Below, one piece after another: positions 35,074 through 45,400 of a stretch of 64,000 nucleotides of DNA (position 1 is the stretch's first letter; each line of letters begins with the position of its first letter). The translations under genes and the position numbers were made by a program. Source of the DNA: Mangifera indica (lineage: Eukaryota; Streptophyta; Magnoliopsida; Sapindales; Anacardiaceae); NCBI RefSeq assembly GCF_011075055.1, contig NC_058138.1, positions 23,653,568-23,717,567 on the forward strand, read 5' to 3'. The notes below the pieces were generated by a model. The model was not told where the DNA came from, ran no database searches, and worked only from the letters and a program-made list of their open reading frames with translations.

Positions 35074-35636
35074 ATGGCAAGTTCTATTCAACCGGACCCA
35101 AGTCAAAATCCGAACTACCCACAACTCCAATTCGAATACCTTTTCCGGAAATTGCTGGCGAAAACAGATATGGATTGGGGTTTTCGATTCCCTCAAGATA
35201 GCAATTTTTATTTACTAAATAATTTACCCGATTCAATAAAAAATAAAGCGCAAACTAAATTTGGTTTTGAGGTTAGGGTTCATACACCTTCTGCCTCCTT
35301 TGATGATGCAATCTTGAGATACTATAGTAACATTGCTGGTTCGTTCTTTCGGTTGCGACATTTCAATTCGATCGCAGAACAAAATGGATTTGAACTTGGT
35401 AATTACCTACACTTTTGGTGGGCATATAAACCGGCAACAGGTGTAGAAAAAGAAGAATTACACTTTCTAATCGAGAAGGTAATAAAAATAGTTCATAATT
35501 TTTTTTTATATTTGAATAGAAATTAATTAAATTTTTCATATATATTTTTTTGTTTGTATATGAGTAGAGAAATGAACATGGTCTGGTTGAACCTCAAGAT
35601 GAAGTTGAGGCAGAAGCAGGAAGCTCAACCGGTTAG
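35074..35636 (+). CDS. Small B3-like protein C2
   Basis: Exons 35074-35478 and 35568-35636 encode 157 aa. The protein begins MASSIQPDPSQNPNYP and then has the B3-like pattern: LFRKLLAKTDMDWGFRFP, NNLPDSIKNKAQ, FEVRVHTPSASFDDAIL, FFRL...IAEQNGFELGNYLHFWW, LHFLIEK. The intron follows that last strand, as in A1. Exon 2 gives a short acidic tail (EPQDEVEAEAGSS). It differs clearly from the A-type genes, so the ancestral block held two paralogue types side by side. RY palindrome upstream. Function unknown beyond probable DNA binding. Confidence 0.65.
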
Positions 35637-36113
35637 CAGCTAAGGGAGTGCCTTTTTTTTTTCCAAACAAAAAAAAGGTTGTATTTCAACCTCAATAATA
35701 ATAATAATTAATAGAAGGGCAATTTAGTCTTTTCCATCACACGATGGCTTCCATAGAATAGTGTTTAGAGTAAATTTGAACCTTAATTTGGTGATTACTT
35801 ATGTTGGTTGCAAGATCAAATTTGATTTGAGTTATTTAAGTTTGAATTTAAATATTCATTAAACAAATTAGTTTAAACATTAAGTTCAGATTTAATTCAA
35901 TCGATTAATATATAATTATACCATTGAAAGGGAGAAATTGTAAGAGTAAAAATATAAAAATCCTTGAAAAAAAAAAAAAAAAGTAGAAGAATGCAGAAAA
36001 CGTTCTTTTAATAAGAACCCTCAAACTTGGGCCTTGGCTCAAATTCAATCATGCAATTACTATGTATCATATAAAATCTTTTTAAAGAGATTACCATGTA
36101 TCATACAAACTAT

Positions 36114-36133
36114 TTGCATGAACAATCATGCAA
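36114..36133. promoter_or_regulatory. RY palindrome retained upstream of broken gene A3
   Basis: Identical 20-mer to the one at 32571. Here the downstream promoter, TATA box and true start codon have been deleted, so the element is orphaned. Confidence 0.65.
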
Positions 36134-36575
36134 ATGGATCGTCAAGACACAATTCACGGGAGATTTCGAAACTACCCTCAAGGTACAAACTTAAAGTATT
36201 TATTCTCGCAGAAAATTACAGAGACTGACGTTCTGAAAAGAAGCATTGCCTTTCTGAAAGAAGGGAACGAATTTATTCAGAAGAATGTGTCTGATTCCAT
36301 GCAAAGCCGATTCGTAATGGTGTATTAGTAAAGTTTCATGCACCAAACGATTCGAATCTTGAAGCGACAATGAGAAGAAAAATACTGGGATGCTGCCATG
36401 TTTCAGCGCATCGTTTACAAACAGAAAGCTTGGATTGAAATATGGCGATAAGATAAACTGTTGGTGTATACACTGGCCTGGGGAAGAGGACGGAGAAAAA
36501 GAATTTAGCCATCTTATTGAGAAGGTGGATCAAAATGCTCGGCAATCAAGAGATTATTTACCAGATAATGAAGCA
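36128..36575 (+). pseudogene. Broken B3-like gene A3 (paralogue of A2)
   Basis: From about 36160 the sequence tracks A2 closely (NYPQGTNLKYLFSQKIT, SIAFLKEGNEFIQKNVSDSMQSRF). Compared with A2, a deletion of roughly 95 bp joins the upstream GAGATTTC directly to the AACTACCC codons. It removes the TATA box, start codon and first residues. The apparent Met at 36128 lies inside the RY palindrome and is spurious. A 4-bp loss near 36316 then shifts the frame, and further changes scramble the 3' half. Like A2, the intron site is filled (AAGGTGGAT). Confidence 0.75.
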
Positions 36576-36835
36576 AGTTTGAGGGTAACTCAAGCTCGAA
36601 TCAAAGCCATCATATTTATCTTAAGTTAAAGTTTAAAAAACTGTAAAATGTCATTGAAGGATTATCAACAAAACGAATAATATCATTAACTAGAGTAATA
36701 AATAACATTGTTAGCTAAATAAAAAATACGTATGGATAAATAATATTCAAATTGAAATTTTAATACAAATTTAATTAGTTCAAACCGGGTTATAAATTTG
36801 ATTTGAGTCAATTTGAATCATATTTATCCTGATGT
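36575..36835 (+). repeat. Dispersed non-coding repeat, copy 3
   Basis: Most diverged copy: GTCATTGAAGGATTATCAAC, AATAAATAACATTGTTAG and AACCGGGTTATAAATTTGAT occur in the same order as in the copies at 24945 and 33585. Confidence 0.45.
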
Positions 36836-38019
36836 AAATATATATTTCAAATTCTCAAACATAATTGATATGAGTCTAGTGATGAAATATGTTGTTGGTA
36901 TTCATTTATATATGATTTATAATGTTAATGTAAATTATTTTTATACAATGTTAAATTTGTCACATCAGTAATTTCCTCTTTTGTCGCCAGTAAATTTATT
37001 TATTGATCTTACCTAGGGGTTTTAGGTGAATAATAAAAGAAGTGTGATGCTGTCATGGCCAATAAACCATCTGAAATTTATTTTATTTAATTATATAGTA
37101 ATTACATAATAATTATAATTAAAATACATGAACAAAACAAGCCAAATAAAATATAAATGCTCAAACTTGCCTTGAAAAGGAATTACTTGTTTTTATGTCA
37201 TTGGAGTTTCAACATATTGATTGTTTCAATGTTGTTTGGAGATAAATTCGAATTGAATTAAGTCTAAATAATAGTTAGCTTGAGCTTGAATTTGTAATGA
37301 TGAACTCAAGTTCTAGTTCAAATTAACTAAAATGCTAAATAATATATCAAAGAAAAAAAAGCAGAATCGATGACGAGGAAGAAGTATTATTAAAAAAAAA
37401 CTGAAGAAGAAAAAAATTTATTGAAGAAAAAAATCATTAACGAGTTTTTGAATTTAAACTGAGTTATTAAGTTAAAAATTTCAATTCGAATTCAATTCGT
37501 TCAAACCAAATACTAGTTTGAATTTTAACTAATTTGATTTGAATTTACTTTTAATTTTGTTTATATAACTTACACAGATCTAGAGTCCATTTAGATAGAA
37601 GTCATAGAAAGGGTGATCAATCAATATAATTTATACTGTACATATATTCACATAGATTAACCTTATTCAAATCTGGTATGAGAACCTTCCATCAATGAAC
37701 CATGTATTAAGCACTATAAATAATCCTATCTTGTATAGTTCAATCTTTTAGGCTAAAAAAGACAAATATGAAATACGGAGGGAGCCAAGATTGTACAAAA
37801 ATACAGGGCTTCCTTTGTGATTCACCCCCCTCGAAAATATTTCAAATCTAATCCTCTACGGTCACCCTATAACCTTAATGCAGCACACCCCTAAATCACA
37901 CCCTTTCATCCTCCATCACCTACAAGTGTACGGCCAAAAACTCTTAAAACCCATCACAAAACGATCAAAAAAACAAAAAGAAGTAAAATAAGATTGGCTA
38001 CGCTCTCCTTATATTCAAG

Positions 38020-38027
38020 TTTCGCGG
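38020..38027 (+). promoter_or_regulatory. E2F-like site upstream of ALY
   Basis: TTTCGCGG fits the degenerate plant E2F consensus WTTSSCSS. It lies in a GC-richer patch just before the presumed ALY 5' leader. ALY belongs to a complex that contains E2F in animals, so the site is notable, but a degenerate 8-mer is weak evidence. Confidence 0.35.
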
Positions 38028-38267
38028 CAACGCCTCATTCTTTATCTCTTCATAAAGTTTTGATTTTTTTTTTTTAATTTTTTGCTTTTTACTTTCCCCG
38101 AAATTCTTCCTCTCTGTTCGTGTGATCGAATGATTTTCTAATTCGGCCACAGATCGCGCGAGGTTCAAAAGAGACGGTATATTTTGTGTTGTGTCTTGGA
38201 TTTAAAGGCTAGGGTTTAAACTATGGGCAATGGATGAAAGTTGAAGATTTCTTGTTGTTTCTTTTTT

Positions 38268-38559
38268 GGATTTTTGGTGAAAATTTGAATATTGGGGTCA
38301 GGAAATTGTGGTGTTGATTGAAAGGGATGGATTTGTAAAGTTTGGGTTTTTGCTACTGAATTTGAGTTTGGGTTTTTTTGTGAATTGACGTTAAATTTGA
38401 ATTTTTGTTGTGTTTTTTTTTTTTGAATTCTTGGTGAAATTTTGAAAATTTGGGTCCGGAAAGTGTGGTGTTGATTAAAAGGGATAATTTTGTGAAGTTT
38501 GGGTTTTGGTTACTGAATTTGAATTTGGGGTTTTTGTGAATCAACGTTAAATTTGACTT
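38268..38559. repeat. Two-copy tandem repeat in the ALY 5' leader region
   Basis: Copies at about 38268-38402 and 38423-38559, period about 156 bp. Shared words include GTGGTGTTGATT, AAGTTTGGGTTTT, TACTGAATTTGA and ACGTTAAATTTGA. The repeat lies before the coding start at 39147, probably in 5' UTR or its intron. Confidence 0.85.
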
Positions 38560-38741
38560 ATTGCAGTGTTATTTTAGAAAAGTATTGTTAATCTGTTTCT
38601 GTGTCTTGAGCTGCTGTTGTTTTTGGCTTTTTTGTGAATTGTGGATTTAGGGTGTGTTTTTGAATTGTTCGATTTGGTTCTTTTTTTTTTGGGTTTTCTG
38701 GAAGTGGTTTATTATGCTTTATGTTTTCTTCACAGCAGGTT

Positions 38742-38743
<2 letters not shown>

Positions 38744-38827
<84 letters not shown>
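38744..38827. repeat. (AT)42 microsatellite
   Basis: An uninterrupted 84-bp run of AT. It probably sits in a 5'-UTR intron of ALY: CAG|GTTTGA just before it resembles a donor, and TTGGTTCAG at about 39123-39130 an acceptor. Open frames across it encode only Ile-Tyr repeats and are artefacts. Confidence 0.97.
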
Positions 38828-38830
<3 letters not shown>

Positions 38831-39146
38831 AGTTTTGCTGTTTTTTGAAAGTGTTTCTTTACCTTTTTGTTAGTTAAGTTGAACATTTGATTTTTGAATT
38901 TGTCTGATTCGGTTGAAGCTTTTGTTTTCTGGAAGTGCTACTGGGTGTTCTGTTATTTTCTTGAAACAGATCTTGATACTAAGTTTCATTTACGTTTTGT
39001 ATACTTCTGCTTCATATTCAATTGCTGATGAATGCATCAAAGAAGTGAACTTGTAATTCGGAAATAGTGTTTATATCAATGTTATGAACTGGTGCATTTC
39101 ATTTGCTAATTTATTTTTCTTTTGGTTCAGCTAGAAAAGTTTCTTG

Positions 39147-39398
39147 ATGGCCCCAACGAGAAAATCTAGAAGTGTGAATAAGCGATATGCAGATGAGGTG
39201 TCTCCTGTGAAAGATATCAGCAGTTCAAGCAGAAGTAAGCAAAAGGTGAGTCTTTGAGTCGTTCCTGTTAAAGGAAACTTTGGTTTGGTGATAAAATGCT
39301 TGTCAATTAAGGGAAGGAGCAGAATTCAGACAAAAATCTCCTGTTTTAGTGAAGTCTTGAAAATATCCGTTAGAAGAAATTTTTAACTCATGGATGTC

Positions 39399-39433
<35 letters not shown>

Positions 39434-42400
39434 GTGTACTGCACACCTATAATGCATATTTTGTTGACTATTTCTTTGCCAGTGTGTTGACTATTGAATC
39501 TTTTTCCTTGAAAAAGAAATTGTCTGATAAATTAGGACCTCAATGGAGAAAGGGGGAGCTTCAACGTTTTTATGAAGCTTATCGAAATTATGGGAAAGAC
39601 TGGAAAAAGGTATGTGATTATCAGAATAGCCTGATAGACTATGATAGTTTCTATTATTTTACCAAGTTTGATCTATGTCATAATGTTTAACCTGGAAGTT
39701 CTGTGAATTTCCATGTCATATGCTAATTTTGATTTTTTTTTTTTTGGGGTGGTTTTAGTAGTTGATCTTTCTCTGTGTTCAGGTGGCTGCTCAAGTTCGT
39801 AACAGATCAGTTGAAATGGTGGAGGCCCTCTTCAATATGAATCGGGTAAATATAGTCCTGCAATGCTTGTTTAGTTGATTGCTATATTAGTATTCATCAT
39901 CCTGGTTTCTGCTATGGATGCTTTTGGGGTGTATGTATCAATGTTTCTTTATATATCATAATCTTTTGATTTAAAAATAATAATAATGTTTCTGCTCATG
40001 TATAAATCCTGTTATACAATATCTATGCTCATGATTTCACTGTCACTGAAGGAAGTGATTTGGCTGAATATAATTTTAGGAAGTTTGATCCCATTCTTGG
40101 ATTTGGCCTAATTTACTCTGTTGATGTTTGGGACTTGTTTGAATTATTGTGATATGGATTTGTATACTGGTAAGTTTGCCAGTTTATTAGTGCTAATTTA
40201 GAGTTTCAGAATGGCTCGCCTGAAAATTCTTAGAATAAAACTATTTTTCATTCATGATTGAGCATATATTGATTTTCAGGCATACTTGTCCCTGCCAGAG
40301 GGAACAGCATCCGTGGTTGGCCTTATTGCAATGATGACAGATCACTATAATATCCTGGTGAGATTTGATCTATGGTCTTAAGATGTCAACTGGAATTTAT
40401 ATTGCGATGCTGAGCCTTATTGTGAATATCAGTGAATTGCTGTTTTCTTATGTTTGTGTTTTAAGTTGTTATGGTTGTAGTTTTTGTAAAATTCATTAGC
40501 AATGCTGGAGATAGATGGTGTTGTTTTTGTGTGTGTTTTGATAAGGTTGAATATCCTGTCAAAGTCTATTACCAAGTGAAAAAATAGTGACAATAATTTG
40601 CATTCTAGCCTCTTTTGTTTCCTTTAATTAGGAACTTATATTTTATTTGTTGAGAATTATAATGCCAGTTGAAAAACCACTACCTTACCACCAAAGAAAT
40701 GATAGAATTTACATCACCAAATTAAATTACACTTTTCATAGGATTTCGTGTGTGAAATAATTTCATTTGTATATACAATATTTAGAATTTTTTTTCCTTA
40801 AATGAGGTAATTTGATTTTAGTCTGGGCTTACCACTTACTGAATAGATGATGTCAATTTTTGGGTTTGAAACTGGCAGGAAGGGAGTGATGGTGAGCGAG
40901 AGAACAATGATGCTTCTAGCATGCCACAAAAATCTCAGAAACGCAAGTATGGGAAACATCAGCTAAGTGCTTCGAAAGAAGATGGTTTAATGTCCTGGCC
41001 AATGGCATCAACTGATGGATGCCTATCATTTTTGAAGAGAGCCCACTTAGACGGTAACACCTTGTTATTTAGGCTATTTCAGAAGGAATAACTTGGCAGT
41101 TTTTCTTCAATTTGTTATTTTAGTTCTTATGTTACCGATTGGAAGTGGCTTTACACTGCTTTCTGCTGTTATTTTTTACTGCTAATGAGGAATATTAGAA
41201 TTACTGCAAGAGTGAAAGAAGTGCATAACCAACTTCTTAATTTAATGTAGCTGAAGGAAAGGGAAAAAGAAAGAGAAAGAGGGAGCAATTATTTCAGTGG
41301 ACTAAATGATTAGATATATTTAGTGAATGTGTTGATGGGTGCAGAATTTGTTTTGGACTTCTTTCTTGTCTCTGTAGATCTTTTGGTCCCTTGGTCTTAT
41401 CTTTATGATGTTGTTTTGTTTGTTATATCTGGTGCATAAAGAATGATTTCCAATTGGATCAGCCAACTTCCTGGGTGATGTATTGTTAGTTTAAAGAAAA
41501 GTTTAAAAAAATTCATTTTATCTTAAAAATCATATTCTGCACTGATATATTCAGGGGGCCGAATTCTTGTTGGTTTTTTTTCCCCCTTCTTGTAAGTTTT
41601 TAATATAATCGTTATCAGCAGTGATTGTCTTTCAGTTCCAGCGAGAATTCCTGCTAATTGGAATTCTGTAGAAAATGATGATTGTTTGATTTGACTCTGT
41701 ATGATGATAAATCTATATATTTCCCAGGTGTCGGTATGTTAGGCGTAGGAAATACTGTTGTTGTTTTACTGCTGGTTACCCACTTAATGGTTGTGTTCCA
41801 CTGCTGACAGTTTCATATTTTTCTTAGGTAATCAGCCTCGTGCAGTGAAGAAAAGGACACCTCGTGTCCCGGTTTCATATTCCTATAAGAAAGATGATAG
41901 AATCAATTATACTTCACTGAATGACAAAAAGCGGGAGTCAGAAGTTGATGCTAATGATGTTGAGGTTGAACACGTGGCAGCATTGGCATTAACTGAGGCA
42001 TCACAAAGGGGAGGATCTCCACAAGTTTCTCAGACACCATACAGAACAACAGAGCATGGAAAATCCTCACCAGTTCTGAGCTGGGATAAAACGGTATTTG
42101 ACATTTATGTATATGTATTTTGTTATGTGGCTTCTGTTTTCCCAACTAAAATATTATTCTATAATAATGAGTATGTTTTGTTTCTTGTACATGTGAATAG
42201 TTTCCAAAGCTGGAGACAGCTTATGCCAAAGTCCATGATGTTTCTCCATCTGAAGACAGATCTCAGGGTAGAACAGGAAGTGAGAAGCCTGAAAATGGTT
42301 TTTCTGCTGGAGATAAAGGTTCAATGCATATGGAAGGTGTTGGTACAGTTGAAGTTCACCGAAAGGGGAAAAAGATCTACAGAAAGAGAATGAAAGTTGA

Positions 42401-45400
42401 AGAGGTCAGAAACAGTCTGTCTGATGATGGAGCTGAAGCATGTAGTGGTACTGAAGAAGGAATGAATACTCCGAAGGGTAAAGATGACCCAGAGGTTTTA
42501 AATGCAAAAGATGAGCGATTCCCTCGAAGGGGTCAGAGGAAGAAGAAAGGGAATCTTTTCTTTGGAGGTATAAAACCATAGAGCTTGTTCAGTTAATAAA
42601 TTATATGGTTCAATTAGTTGAAACATCTTTTCCTGAAAATTTTTGGCAACTGACCAGGAAGGAAGAGAAATAATAAAATCAGTACAAATTCATTTTGAGG
42701 TTTTATGTGATGGTCAATTTTTATGTGTTACTACATTTATGTCTTAATCTATTGTCCAAAGCATGGTGCACAAATATTTTAACTTGTAATGCTCTTTCTG
42801 AAAGTATGTCCTGTTATGAGCAAATTTATTGTATCTTTCACAGAAGTGTGTCAAAGTTGCAGTCAATATCTAATCCTTTCACTCTTCATTCAGATGAAAA
42901 GTCCTCCTTGGATGCTCTGCAAACGTTGGCTGATTTATCCTTAATGTTCCCAGACTCTAAAATGGAATCTGGTATGTGGTCAATGCTTACAGTATAACTG
43001 TCTTCATAGGTTTTTCTTAAGAATTATATATGGTGGGAAGAAATAGAAGGTTATGTTATCAGGAAGTTTTTTTTTTTTTTTTATTTGTTTATGTCAAATT
43101 TCTGCTTCTATATGTACAAATGAAAATTTTAATTTATTACCTTCCATTTATTTGCCTTATTGCTTTGTCCAGAAGCATCTTGATATGGATGATAAGTCTA
43201 GGTTTAAAAAGTTAATATATAGATATATTACTTTCTGTATATTTCTCTTCATGTTATGTACAGAATCATCGGCACACTTGAAGGAAGAAAGAACTGTAAC
43301 TGATATGGATGACAAGTCTAGTGCTCCTGAAGCTACATCTACTAGTTATCCTAATAAACTTCCTGGACCTAATGAGAAGGTGCTGAGAACTGTTACTGTA
43401 GTTGAAGGTCTTAGCCCAAGAATTTCTAAACGTGGACGATACTCAGATATTGATGTTGAAAATGTCAGAGAGGCGGAAGAACAGCCTGAATCTCCAAGTA
43501 ATTCAATGAAAAAAAGGCGCAAACCTATTCTCACAAAAAAGGTAATCATCAAGGCTCCGGTTGGTTTACTGTAGTCATCTATTAATTGTTTGATTTTATT
43601 GGTAAAAGCCAATTCTTTCATGTTCCAGTTAGCAAATGCTGAAGCTCTTACAAATTCTCATTTGAATAGAACTATGGAAAGGAAGGTATGCAAAAAAATT
43701 ATATTTGAAGTAGCACTGTTATATCTGTTGATGGTAAGTGGAAAATTTTTCTTAAAGTTTTGTACAAACTATTCTTCTTTCAGTTATTCTTATAATGTGT
43801 GGATCCATCATATCATGGCATCCTACTTCTGTAGGGCCTTTTTGCCTAATGCTTATGCTTCTAGATAATTTGTTTTATTTTGAAAATATGGGATTTAATG
43901 ATTTTTGGATGTGGTAGAATACAAGCATAAATATCTTGCACTTATTTGAGATCTCTGGTTGCATGTATTTCTATCATTCATATTGATAATCCAACTATGT
44001 TTTCCTGTCATATCCTTTCCACATCTGCCATAGGCCTCATCTGGAGGAGAGAGTAAAATTTCTGTAAAAGGTAAGCAGACCAACCAATATTCTGCTCAGT
44101 CAAAACAATGGAAACCAGGTCAAGTGTTGGAAGGTTCTTCTGTTAATAGTGATCACAAAAGAGCGAGGATAGATATAGTGGCACCAACCGTACAACTTCC
44201 TGCTGTAAGCCAAGGTAGTAAGCAAAGTAGACAAAAGATGCATTTACAGAGGAAATTTAGTTCAAAAGGGCTGACGCCTTCTGAGAGCATATTAAAAAAT
44301 ACACCAAATAAATGCTTAATCTCACAAGAAGACAAAGTGGTCTCTCTGAAGGTAAAGTTCCTTTATTCTTTCATGTGCTTGAGCAGATAATTAGTTCCTT
44401 TTCCCTGTCTAAAGCTCGGGGCATTTTGTTGTTATTTATGCATTGTATGCACAGGAAAACATTTCTTGCTGCTTGTCATCTGAATTGGTGCGCAGATGGT
44501 CTACTTTTGAATGGTTCTACAGTGCAATTGATTACCCTTGGTTTGCTAATAGGGAGTTTGTGGAGTATTTGAATCATGTTGGACTAGGGCACATTCCAAG
44601 ACTTACACGTGTGGAATTGGGTGTCATAAGAAGGTGCTTCTGAACTTCTGTGTATTTACAGCCGAACATTATGTGTTAATAATGAAAGGATAATTTACAT
44701 TGCCAATGTTGGTTGATGCAGTTCCCTTGGCAAACCTCGGAGGTTTTCTGAATGCTTTCTGCATGATGAAAGAGAGAAACTTAAACATTATCGGGAATCA
44801 GTGAGAAAACATTATGCTGAACTTCGGACTGGTATTAGGGAAGGACTTCCAAGAGATTTACCACGCCCTTTGTCGGTTGGACAAAGAGTGATTGCTATTC
44901 ATCCCAAAACAAGGGAACTACATGATGGGAGTGTACTCACTGTTGATCATGACAAGTGCAGGGTTCAGTTTGATCGTCCTGAGATAGGAGTGGATTTTGT
45001 CATGGTAGTTACAGTTTTTCTCGTATTATTGTCACAGTTTCTTCTTTTATCTTCATTTGGAGTACTCTTTTTTTCTCCTGATCATTAATTTTTAGGAGCA
45101 TAATAGAAAGATAGCTAGGCTTTCTGTTTAGGTGGTTTTGAATTGATTGTGGGTCGCATCCTTCAATGTTTAGGCTCGGTAGCTTTGTGCTGCATGTTAA
45201 ACTGGTTGATCATATCAATTGAAGCAATTATATTGTGTGCAGAGCTTGTAAAACTACTATTCCATTAATTCATATATATTTATATATGTGAGGTAACGAT
45301 AAAATCTTTGTTACAGGATATTGATTGCATGCCTTCAAATGCATTTGACAATATGCCAGAAGCTCTAAGGAGACAAATTGTTGCTGCTAATAAGCTCCCT

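Larger units (their letters stand above)
35060..37560 (+). repeat. Tandem-duplicated segment, unit 2 of the B3-like cluster
   Basis: Second copy of the segment described at 31275-34560, with an intact C-type gene at 35074 and a broken A-type gene at 36128. The offset is about 3786 bp at the first gene and about 3450 bp at the second. The offset falls further, to about 3.0 kb, in the distal intergenic DNA, partly because unit 1 has extra DNA around the relic at 33437. Confidence 0.75.

Noticed and set aside
36128..36328. Gene start at the Met at 36128
   Set aside because: This ATG lies inside the RY palindrome; comparison with A2 shows the true start was deleted.
38641..38848. Open frames encoding long Ile-Tyr repeats
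   Set aside because: They are translations of the (AT)42 microsatellite and have no other support.
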